Made by a program: the position numbers and the translations under genes
Assembly (NCBI GenBank): GCA_963680875.1
Contig: OY804575.1
Location: 28,920,494 to 28,984,493 of the forward strand
DNA from: Bathymodiolus brooksi
Lineage: Eukaryota; Mollusca; Bivalvia; Mytilida; Modiolidae
DNA length: 64,000 nt
Direction: 5' to 3'
Shown: positions 54,292 to 64,000 of the stretch, in pieces
Layout: each line of letters begins with the position of its first letter
Position numbering within the stretch: position 1 is the stretch's first letter
Notes under the pieces: model-generated
Database searches by the model: none
Told to the model about the DNA's origin: nothing
What the model saw: the letters and a program-made list of their open reading frames with translations, nothing else

Positions 54292-57200
54292 GTATATATC
54301 ATTGTTTTTTAAATACATAATAGATATACATGTATGTATATATTACCTCTTTTAGGGTAGATAACATGTTGTTTATACATTTATTTAGGATTTTCTGTTG
54401 ATTGCATATGTTCTTACAATCAATATTTAATTTGATTTTATCAGATTAAAGGTGTTCTAAAAAACGTGCCGATAATAAATAATGTCAAAATGGAACAACT
54501 TGATATACAATAAAACTAGTAGGGAGAAATTACCCTACGTGACACAGCGTTTGTCCCCTGCAAAGCTTTAAAGAGCATTAAGTCATTTTACCTTTTTTTC
54601 AACAATATGCTTTTATTTTCAGAAATTGTTTTCTTTTTCACCAGGTAAAACACAAGTACATTTTTGTATGTATTTGTTTATATTCACATTTTGTTTGTTA
54701 CATTCTTATACGTAGCTCGCTAGTTCTAATAATAAAACCCTAAATGCTCGCTTACTCGCAAGGGTTATAACGGGATGCCATTACACGTAATGGAGCACCC
54801 GCCGAGATTTTTTGCGCTCGCTTACAGAGCTTCTGATGCCTGCATTTATCAATAATAAGACATAACCTTTCCTTTTGTCCATTATTATAACAAGTTTTTA
54901 TCACCTACCAGTATTTTAGAATGTAATTCCCACAAAATAAAAATCTTCTATCTGAACATTTTGAATTTCGTCATTTCCGGCCTCACTATTTGGATGTCGA
55001 TACTATATTTGGCGATTGAGGCGTGAATATTTACATCAGCGTGTAGTAAGAAATACCATATTTAGAAAAGCTCCGCCTTCCGTAGTTTCCGGTTATGGAA
55101 AACGATCGATAAATTTGAACAAGGTTGTTACTACCTTTGAAAAGCATATATTTCTCAGCCAAACCGATTTAACAAGGACTGGGATTATCAGTAATAGTTC
55201 TAATGAAATGTTTGAAGCGTAAATAGTGAGTTTTTATGTTTCAACTGCAACTTTTTTTTTGCTCCATTGTGACGAATGGGACCGCGTTGTAGCTCTGCCG
55301 AGACACAAGTTTGTCACAGGAGCTATATTATTGCAGCTAGTAGCTCGCATACAATTTCAATTAGATAATTATTATATCCAAGAAGATAGTGGGTGCACAT
55401 AGCATGACTTGAAGCTATAGTCTATTATCAAAGTACCGAGGTACTGTCTAGTCGCAGACTTTCTTTGCTTGTACCTTTTATATTTCAGTGTTATAAATAA
55501 TATCTACTGTTATCCTTCACTTTTTTCGAATATTGCAAACAAAAACAGCAATATTTCTTTTCCAAAATTTTCTTTTATTATATTATACAAATCGGTACAT
55601 TGTATACCAGAATGTAAGCAACAGCCAAGAACTTTCAAATAATACACTCAGATACGAGATATTGCACACTTTGAATCTGGGCTGTAGTTTTATTACTCTC
55701 AGAGAGCCGTGCAATAATCAACGACTTAGATGTGATATTGCATGACTTCATGTTACAAATAATATATATCTCGGTTTCGGATTAAAATGGTTAAACTGGG
55801 AAATCTGTGGTATAAATATTACATATTTAAATGTTGTTATAATTAGATTGTTCGTATATTTGATATGCCGATAGTATTCATTTTATAGACAAAAAAACCC
55901 TAAACAAATCGATCTACCATGCCAACCAGGAATGTCATTTATTTAAAAATGCTGTGTTTTGTTTTTGCTTTGTTTGTCTACGTTCTTTGTCTTATGTCAA
56001 ATGTTGCCTGTGACTCTCGATTGTCCATTCTTATTTACCCCTTCGGTTTTTTCTAAAGTTTATTTGTTAAACCAAACAGGTTATGGGTGCTAAAGATTGA
56101 ATTTGTTTCGAAAGGGAACCCATGTCAGATGCAATATGATTATACACAAAAAATACAAGTATATCTGAATAACCCTATAGTGAAATAACTTTAGAATCTT
56201 TTGAGAACCAACTGAAGTTTTTAAATTAGACAGTATACATGATTAATCAACGAATGACCCATTTCCGAGATTATGTTCCTTTTCATTGTGAAGTATGGTC
56301 TTATAGGACGTTATAAAGAAATATAATTAAATGCCTATTCAAAAACAATAGGGTCGTCGATATATTACCCCAAATCTACAGGCGTTAATTTAATTTAATT
56401 TGATTGGAAATGAAAATGTAGATAAAATGGATTGGACAGCAAGTTATTCCAATTCATATAAATTCCTATCCATATAAAAATCACAGCAAAGCAGAACACG
56501 AAGAATAGACATTTAAATTTTGACACTGATAAGAAGAATGTAAAGAGAAGAGATGAGAAAATGTGACTTGACCCTAGAAATCTTTTAGATTGGTTCATAT
56601 TTATGTTCGAACTTTGAAAAACTATTTACAAATTAACTATAGTCATCGTTCTCAATATGTTTAGGCCCTTTGACTTTAACTATAGTCATCGTTCTCAATA
56701 TGCTTAGGTCCTTTGACTTTAACTATAGTCATCGTTCTCAATATGTTTAGGCCCTTTGACTTTAACTACAGTCATCATTCTCAATATGTTTAGGCCCTTT
56801 GACTTTAACTATAGTCATCGTTCTCAATATGCTTAGGTCCTTTGACTTTAACTATAGTCATCGTCCTCAATATGTTTAGGCCCTTTGACTTTAACTATAG
56901 TCATCATTCTCAATAGGCTTAGGCCCTTTGACTTTAACTATAGTCGTCGTTTTCAATATGCTTAGGCCCTTTGACTTTAACTATAGTCATCGTTCTCAAT
57001 ATGCTTAGGCCCTTTGACTTTAACTATAGTCATCGTTCTCAATATGTTTAGGCCCTTTGACTTTAACTATAGTCATTGTTCTCAATATGCTTAGGCCCTT
57101 TGACTTTAACTATAGTCATTGTTCTCAATATGCTTAGGCCCTTTGACTTTAACTATAGTCATCGTTCTCAATATGCTTAGGCCCTTTGACTTTAAATATA

Positions 57201-60200
57201 GTCATCGTTCTCAATATGTTTAGGCCCTTTGACTTTATTGCTCTTAAGGATTTTTAGAATTATTTGGTTTTCCAATCTTTCGGCTTTGAGTGAACCTGGT
57301 GAAGGGTATTACAGAACCGCGTCGTGTGCACTCAATTTGATATATACGTTTTTCCTTTTTTATATTATAAAATCTTTGCGATTTTGTTTTCGATTTAAAG
57401 TTCTGATTTAAAATTTCTGCAATAAAATGACATCACCGCATGTTATAGAATAACATAGACTGATTTGGATATTTTTTCCGTTTTAAATGGCCAAATCCAG
57501 TATTGTAATGCAGGTTCGTGAGCCTCTAATTAGGTTAGTTCTCAGTCAACACAATACCTCCTTTATGTCTCCCTCTTTGGACATTTTGTATGTATAAGTT
57601 GATGCTCTCATAGTGCCTGGTCTCTGTTTTGTGCTGGGGATGTCTGAGTGGATAGTGTTTTGTATGTATAAGTTGATGCTCTCATAGTGCCTGGTCTCTG
57701 TTTTGTGCTGGGGATGTCTGAGTGGATAGTGTTTTGTATGTATAAGTTGATGCTCTCATAGTGCCTGGTCTCTGTTTTGTGCTGGGGTTGTCTGAGTGGA
57801 TAGTGTTGTTTTTTTTGTGGTTTATTTATGTTTAAATTCATGTCATAATAATTATTTTCTTTTCGGATTGAGAGATTTTGTACAGTCCCTTCTATATTTA
57901 CATTTTATAGGGCAACGTTTCCCACAACACAAATTCTTGTTGTAAATCCCCACGTTATCAAATAATCATTTTATTTTTAGCCAACGAACCTTGCAATGAA
58001 GGTGATCAGCAGAGACAGATCCAATAGCCGAGAAAAAAAGTTATTAGAGAGAGAAATACAAATTTTATCTGATATGAAGAAGTTCAAGCACGAGAATATA
58101 GTGCAATATGTAGAATTCTTCCATCTTGGTTGTGATACATATATCATTATGGAATATTGTGAAGGTGGTACATTATTTGAATACATACGCAAACATGGAG
58201 TAGTTCCAGAGCACATCTTTGTCGATTTTGTACGGCAGATAGCATCAGGTTTGGAGGTAAGGTTTTAAAAATGATCAATCCCACTTTGGCTTTATCAATA
58301 TCAAATACAGTATGATAATATACAATCCTGACAGTATTGCCTAGCAATATGTCTGTTTTTCATTTTTAGTTATTCGAAATCCCAGTAATTTTACAAATTA
58401 TATAGTGTTTTCTAACCTTTGAAAGAGAAATCAAATGAACAACATTCAGATAACTGTTGAACATTTTTATTTTGAGGTAAATACAATATACTTATGAATT
58501 TAAAAACACTAGATGTAAATTATATTACTTCATTAGTGATAATGTAGAAGAAAAGTTTGAAGATATCAAAGGGTAATTAGAATCACAAGCCTATAAAGGA
58601 CAGACAATATAAGGGTAATTAGAATCACAAGCCTATAAAGAACGGACTATATAAGGGTAATTAGAATCACAAGCCTATAAAGGACAGACAATATAAGGGT
58701 AATTAGAATCACAAGCCTATAAAGGACAGACAATATAAGGGTAATTAGAATCACAAGCCTATAAAGGACAGACAATATAAGGGTAAATAGAATCACAAGC
58801 CTATAAAGGACAGACAATATAAGGGTAATTAGAATCACAAGCCTATAAAAGACAGACAATATAAGGGTAATTAGAATCACAAGCCTATAAAGGACAGACA
58901 ATATAAGGGTAATTAGAATCACAAGCCTATAAAAGACAGACAATATAAGGACAAAGAATGACCCTCAAAACACTACACAGAAAAGTAAAGATTGGACACA
59001 AACCACAGATAGGGTGACGTCAGATGTTCTGGACAACACAAACTACAGATAGGGTGAGATCAGATGTTCTAGACAACACAAACTACAGATAGGGTGAAGT
59101 CAAATGTTCTGGACAACACAAACCACAGATAAGGTGAAGTCAGATGTTCTAGACAACACAAACCACAGATAGGGTGAAGTAAGATGTTCTAGACAACACA
59201 AACCACAGATAGGGTGAAGTCAGATGTTCTGGATAATACAAACCACAGATAGGGTGGAATCAGATGTTCTGGACAGCACAAACCACAGATGGGGTGAAGT
59301 CAGATGTTCTGGACAACACAAACCACAGATACGGTGAAATCAGATGTTCTAGACAACACAAACTACAAATAGGGTGAAGTCAGATGTTCTGTACAACACA
59401 AACCACACATAGGGTGAAGTCAGATGTTCTAGACAACACACACCACAGATTGGGTGAAGTCAAATGTTCTGGACAACACAAACCACAGATAGGGTGAAGT
59501 CAGATGTTCTGGATAATACAAACCACAGATAGGGTGAAGTCAGATGTTCTAGACAACACAAACCACAGATAGGGTGAAGTCAGATGCTCTGGACAGCACA
59601 AACCACAGATAGTGTGAAATCAGATGTTCTGGATAACACAAACCACAGATAGGGTGAAGTCAGATGTTCTGGACAACACAAACCACAGATAGGGTGAAGT
59701 CAGATGCTCTGGACAGCACAAACCACAGATAGGGTGAAGTCAAATTCTCTGGACATTTGAATTAAAGAAAAAACATGTAAAATATTTGTTTTTTTTATCA
59801 TCATAATTCATTTACTTTAAAATCAAAGGGGACCGTTGTGATCGTGAATATATGATAGTTGGATTTACAACTACCTGTGCAATCAGTGCCTATCACCACT
59901 AAAGTTGTGAGTTTGATCCCCAGTCATGTCGAGGTGTACTCGATACAACGTTATGCGATAAAGTTTGTCAGTTACTTGCGACAGGTCGATAGTTTTCTCC
60001 GGGTACCCCGGTTTCCTCCACCAATAAAACTTACCGCCACGATATAGCTGAAATACTGTTGAAAGTGGCATTAAACTCCATAAATCTAAAAACCAAACCG
60101 TAAATCACATAAAAAATTTAAAAGCAATTCTATTGAAACGCCACCCTACACATATTTGACACAATTAAACAGAACATACGATCAGGCAAATGGATTATAT

Positions 60201-62467
60201 TACGAATTTAGTTTGTTACACATATTTTCATTGGTTCTTCAGCCCTGAATGTCAGCATATATTCGGAAAACAGACGGGGTATATATTTCAGTCCCCAATA
60301 ACGATTAAAACATGGACGACAAAACATTATGCTTCACTGTATAAATGGTATAATACGGAATAATAACTGTATTTTTACTAAATTAAATGCTGTTTTTATA
60401 CTAAAAACGGCTGCACGAAAATTTTTTTTTTTACAACGGTTAATTCCGTCACAAATACCTGATCGATTCAGCAAACTCCTATTCCTATGTTCCACGGCTG
60501 TACCATAACAAATAAACAAAACGTTGAGCCTTGAAAACTTTCGACGTCATGGGGCTACACCAAGGTTTTATTTACATGTAGTTAACATTTAAATTATTGA
60601 AACTGTTTCGCAAACCCGTTGTTTTGTTATGTGATATATTAATGTTATATTTATAAAGTTTATAAAATTTACTACATATGAAACTGTATTGATTTAGAAA
60701 TTTAGTACAGTATTTTCCTTCATGAGACACCCTACACATGAACTATGACGTGACACATATTTTGACGTCATTGAAGAATGATGCCAAAGGTACGGAAACG
60801 GACATCTAGAGATACGAAAAATGAATATAAAAGAGGCAAATTTATTTAATACAGTTGGATGTTGTATTTAAAAAAAAGGTTAAATCCGTAATATATCTGT
60901 TATTCAGATATCAGACAGGGTATATAATGTGACATTCCCGGCTTAGGATCTATATTCCTAGGGTATATAATGTGACATTCCCGGCTTAGGATGTATATTC
61001 CCTTCCGCTGCGCCTCAGGGAATATAGATCCTAAGCCGGGAATGTCACATTATATACCCTGTCTGATAGCTGAATAACATATAATAATGTTGTACTCCTT
61101 GTCCTGATCGAGACTCGAACTCATAACATCAGTGGTGATAGGAACTGATTCCATAGATAGTTGTAAATCCAACTACCATACGATGACGGCCACGACGCCC
61201 CCAATTTTTCAACTATATAATGGCTTGTACGTAGTTTTAAATGTAGTTAGGCAAAAATTTGGTAATTCCATAGTATGATTGTAAAAATGTATGAACAAAA
61301 TACTTTAATTATTGTAGAATCATTTAAAATTCCAAATATATGGATATTGTCGTTTGGTTGGAACATTGTGCATTGCAAACAAATTTATGTAATTGTTGGC
61401 TTTCCTTTTAAATTTGATATCCTCTTTTTACCACATTTCCAGTTCTTTCTTTGTAAAACATCTATTGTAATAAAAGTATACAAGAGAACATAATTTAAAC
61501 AAAGTAAACAATGAAATAAATCGTATAAATCAAATGAAGTATCTCGTCCTTATCTTTAATTGAAACATGAATGCATTCTTTTCCTTTGATCTTTTCATGC
61601 TTTATATACCAAATTGTAACCAACAGCTAAGAACTATGAAATAATAAACACAGATACGAGATATTGCACACTTTAAATCTGGGCTGTAGTTTTATTACTC
61701 TCGGAGAGCCGTGTAACGATCAACGATCTATATGTGATATTGCATGTCTTCATATTACAAATCATTTATACCTCGGTTTTCCGAGTTAAACGGTAAAAAC
61801 AATATCACAGATTGCTTAACCACCGTTTAACTCCGAAAACCGAGGAATAAATATTACTTATCATTAATGAACATTATAGATTTGATTTTAGATTAATGGT
61901 GTTTTAACGCCACTTTCAGCAATATTTCAGCTTTATCACTTGCGGCTGCGAGTCGAGTGCACCTTTTTTGTGTAACTTACAAAACTGGTGAACATTATAG
62001 ACATTAGATATATAGTTGTATAGTATTACTGTATATTTGTGTCGTCTTAACAACAACGATGTCAGTAGTGGAACAAGAAATACCTACCCTTCCGTAGTAA
62101 CTGGGTTTACCCTCTGGTTTTAATGGGGTTTGCTTTGCTCAATCTTAAGTTTTCTGTGTAGTGTTTTGTCGACCACCTTTTTTACCCTTTTCTTGTGTTG
62201 TCTGTCCTTCGTTTAAAGACTCGTGATCACCCATCGATATCTTCAAGTTTTTTTAATCAATATATGACAGTGAACCGTATCACTAATGTGAAGAATACAC
62301 ACAGTATACATCGAGACCTGATATAAGAGTTTAATAATCAAATTATCAATTATTATTTTTTTCCAGTTTCTTCACAGCAAACATGTGTTACACAGGGACG
62401 TAAAAAGTAAAAACATTTTAATAACTGGTTTCAAGTGTCTTAAGATAGCTGATTTTGGTGTTGCCAG
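54157..62467 (+). CDS. NEK-like Ser/Thr protein kinase, copy B (exons 1-3; gene runs off the window)
   Basis: Exons 54157-54291, 57981-58256 and 62367-62467 are collinear with copy A and have the same phases and splice sites. The glycine loop GKGTFGQV, the LAMK lysine, the helix-C Glu, hinge MEYCEGG, catalytic loop LHRDVKSKN and KIADFGVAR are all intact, so this copy can be expected to bind ATP and phosphorylate Ser/Thr. Exon 4 should start roughly 120-130 bases beyond position 64000. Intron 1 has a 620-bp insertion absent from copy A, a shorter 43-bp array and a 74-bp triplication. Intron 2 has the 42-bp array shorter and the 40-bp array longer than copy A. Intron 3 has the 28-bp array much shorter. 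Whether exons 4-11 are intact cannot be seen here. Confidence 0.8.
54721..55340. mobile_element. 620-bp non-autonomous hAT-like transposon with 8-bp TSD
   Basis: Inserted between two copies of TAGCTCGC (54713-54720 and 55341-55348). The empty site TAGCTCGC is present once in copy A (8952-8959). The ends are imperfect inverted repeats: TAGTTCTAATAATAAAAC at the left against the reverse complement TAGCTGCAATAATATAGC at the right, about 13 of 18 matching. An 8-bp target duplication and TAG/CAG ends suit hAT elements. No transposase is coded; a 60-codon ORF inside is not meaningful. Confidence 0.8.
55600..55820 (+). repeat. Hairpin MITE-like repeat, intron 1 copy B
   Basis: Counterpart of 9220-9430 (GATACGAGATATTGCACACT, CTGGGCTGTAGTTTTATTAC). 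Confidence 0.5.
56638..57236. repeat. 43-bp minisatellite in kinase intron 1, copy B (about 14 units)
   Basis: Same unit and same boundaries as 10516-12192 but more homogeneous and shorter. The GATTTTAATTATTG block variants of copy A are absent. Confidence 0.94.
57587..57808. repeat. 74-bp triplication, copy B intron 1
   Basis: Three units starting TGTATGTATAAGTTGATGCT at 57587, 57661 and 57735, with CCTGGTCTCTGTTTTGTGCT inside. Copy A has a single unit at 12540-12610. Confidence 0.93.
57981..58256 (+). CDS. Kinase copy B exon 2
   Basis: Ninety-two codons between ttatttttag| and GAG|gtaagg. It holds [24 protein letters not shown] and [12 protein letters not shown]. Replacements against copy A cluster in the helix-C approach ([11 protein letters not shown] against [11 protein letters not shown]) and in the beta4-beta5 turn (LGCDTY against LDGYAY). 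Confidence 0.86.
58565..58950. repeat. 42-bp minisatellite in kinase intron 2, copy B (about 9 units)
   Basis: Same unit as 13372-13840 (GGGTAATTAGAATCACAAGC). Confidence 0.94.
58996..59754. repeat. 40-bp minisatellite in kinase intron 2, copy B (about 19 units)
   Basis: Same unit as 13886-14284 (ACCACAGATAGGGTGAAGTC), about twice as many copies. Confidence 0.93.
59826..60080 (+). repeat. SINE-1 copy in kinase intron 2, copy B
   Basis: Counterpart of 14357-14612. Head GGATTTACAACTACCTGTGC, body GTTTCCTCCACCAATAAAAC. Confidence 0.65.
60204..61088. mobile_element. Copy-B-specific insertion ending in a 60-bp-arm hairpin
   Basis: Replaces about 330 bases of copy A (about 14760-15083), including half a SINE-1. 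Its right end is a strong inverted repeat: 60899-60958 pairs with 61019-61078 (60 bases, one mismatch), with TCCGCTGCGCCTCA in the loop region and an extra direct copy of part of the left arm at 60959-61000. The rest is AT-rich without coding sense. Class unknown; it could be a foldback or MITE-type element. Confidence 0.55.
60899..61078. repeat. Large hairpin (60-base arms)
   Basis: Left arm begins GTTATTCAGATATCAGACAG. Right arm ends CTGTCTGATAGCTGAATAAC. The arms are perfectly complementary except one base. The central 60 bases contain a second partial left arm. Confidence 0.9.
61610..61855 (+). repeat. MITE-like repeat with terminal hairpin, intron 2 copy B
   Basis: Counterpart of 15600-15845. 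Hairpin arms are 61768-61794 and 61822-61848. Confidence 0.6.
62367..62467 (+). CDS. Kinase copy B exon 3: intact HRD and DFG
   Basis: A 101-base exon between ttttttccag| and CCAG|gtatgt. It reads [16 protein letters not shown] and KIADFGVAR, so the catalytic base, metal-binding Asn and DFG Asp are all present. This is the reference against which the loss in copy A is seen. Confidence 0.86.
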
Positions 62468-63165
62468 GTATGTTGGTACATAATATATTTAAACACAATA
62501 TGAATATTTAACTGCTATTTCTGTGTGTGGTATTACACTTTGTTCAATGCTGACATTTGGAAGGTATTTTCAACAAATATCATTTAGAAATGAGAAACCA
62601 GGAAATATTAAAAATTAGGAGTTGAAAATATTTTATTTCTCATCATTTGAAGTGGTAGTCGTTGTTAGATTAATTGTTTTTATTGTTTTTATTTGTTAAA
62701 AATCACTTAATATCAAGTTTACAATGGTACGTGTTTGTTATTAGAACAATTTATTATGATACCAGTTAAGCTTAGGTTGTACATTTAAGTATTCATGAAG
62801 AGCCAATGGATGACATTGGAGTATATTAAAACGTTCACATGTCTTTATTTTAAAGTCACTGTCAAATACTGACAAAACACCATTTGTTAATATAATCCAT
62901 GCATCGTGTCACACAAGGAGTTCGAAAGGTAGAGAAACTATTAAAAGTAAAATTGCAGTTTTATTCCAATGGGATTTATTTGTACCTGTCCTTGTTGATC
63001 TGCACTTTTTTTTATCCATTTAATAATGAAGACGTAGTTCTATTTCTTATATACACAACCTGTTTCTACAATAACTTTTATCACCAGTCAATAGATTTGA
63101 AAGCTTAATAATTTACAAGTCTTTGGAAGCAAGTAAATCGAAGGGCCTAAACAGAATAATTGACT

Positions 63166-63812
63166 AATGTTGCCTATACCTGAGGGAGGAGCTAAGGTTA
63201 CCAATACATGAGGGAGGAGCTAATGTTACCTATACATGAGGGAGGAGCTAATTTTACAAATACATGAGGGAGGAGCTAAGGTTGCCTATATATGAGGGAG
63301 GAGCTAAGGCTACCTATACCTGAGGGAGGAGCCAAAGTTACATATGCATGAGGGAGGAGCTAAGGTTATCTATACCTGAGGGAGGAGATAATGTTACCTA
63401 TACCTGAGGGAGGAGCTAAGGTTACCAATACATGAGGGAGGAGCTAAGGTTACCTATGACTGAGGGAGGAGCTAAGGTTACCTATACCTGAGGGAGGAGC
63501 CAAAGTTACATATGCATGAGGGAGGAGCTAAGGTTACCAATACATGAGGGAGGAGCTAATGTTACCTATACCTGAGGGAGGAGCTAGGGTTACCAATACA
63601 TGAGGGAGGAGCTAAGGTTACCTATACCTGAGGGAGGAGCTAAGGTTACTTATACCTGAGAGAGGAGCTAAGGTTACCTATACATGAGGGAGGAGCTAAG
63701 TTACCTATACATGAGGGAGGAATTAATGTTTCCTATACATGAGAGAGGAACTGATGTTACCTATACATGAGGGATGAACTAATGTTACCTATACATGAGG
63801 GAGGAGAACCTT
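63166..63812. repeat. 28-bp minisatellite in kinase intron 3, copy B (about 23 units)
   Basis: Same unit and same flanks as 17148-21071, but dominated by the ATACATGAGGGAGG variant that is rare in copy A, and about six times shorter. Confidence 0.95.
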
Positions 63813-64000
63813 CATTTTTAATCAATTACATTATTTAGGAATAATATTATTCAAATATTTTGCACTGTCGATTTACACAATGTATGTTCAATGTACTCAA
63901 TATTTGATAGCTTGTAGTTCTATTTTTGTTTGATTTGTTATAATATGATTTGTTTATTTATTGCATAGTTTGTTTGTATGACTTCTTACTTAACATATTA

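Noticed and set aside
55016..55222. Small gene inside the 620-bp insertion
   Set aside because: A chance ORF of about 68 codons with no similarity to transposases, in a non-autonomous element.

Overview
The window looks like nuclear DNA of a bivalve mollusc, most probably a mussel (Mytilidae). It is AT-rich. Its only convincing host genes are split by GT-AG introns. It is full of molluscan-type tRNA-derived SINEs, T-rich dispersed repeats, minisatellites and decayed transposons. The mussel call rests on the look of the dispersed repeats and is an inference. I see no bacterial genes, rRNA, free-standing tRNA genes or CRISPR arrays.

The backbone is a large tandem segmental duplication. Unit 1 (about 0.75-38 kb) and unit 2 (about 38.15 kb to beyond the window end) carry the same two genes, divergently arranged. 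On the minus strand is a death-effector/death-domain adaptor-like gene (FADD-like; 1.98-3.76 kb, second copy 39.4-52.0 kb). On the plus strand is a NEK-like serine/threonine kinase gene (8.4-30.7 kb, second copy from 54.2 kb). Kinase copy A can be read end to end: eleven exons, consistent phases, 435 residues. It has lost the His of HRD, the Asp-Phe of DFG and the Asp of DxW, so it is predicted to be a pseudokinase. Copy B keeps HRD and DFG in the three exons that fit in the window. The adaptor copies carry different disabling indels in their DED exon, while both death-domain exons stay open.

Region by region: 0-4.3 kb, adaptor copy A1 plus SINEs. 4.4-6.8 kb, Harbinger transposase remnants cut by a SINE, a 54-bp minisatellite and another SINE. 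7.4-24.5 kb, kinase exons 1-9, whose introns 1-3 hold 43-, 42-, 40- and 28-bp minisatellites. 25.6-29 kb (intron 9), a decayed transposase-like gene on the minus strand. 29.4-30.7 kb, the last two exons. 32.5-34.7 kb, a DDE/pogo-like fragment and an element with split direct repeats (A1...B1A2..B2) around an SGNH hydrolase remnant. 35.1-38.15 kb, a truncated tyrosine-recombinase retrotransposon (RT, RNase H, YR, SGNH) at the junction of the two units. 38.15-52.2 kb, adaptor copy A2, whose single shown intron holds an ~11-kb minisatellite grown from the core of a SINE (two units in A1, roughly 200 in A2). 53.2-64 kb, kinase copy B exons 1-3 with the same intron minisatellites at different lengths, plus a 620-bp hAT-like insertion with an empty site in copy A.

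The main theme is a duplicated signalling-gene pair in which one kinase copy has become catalytically degenerate, set in introns where pieces of dispersed repeats have repeatedly grown into tandem arrays. Copy divergence in introns is only a few percent, so false duplication of two haplotypes in the assembly must be kept in mind.
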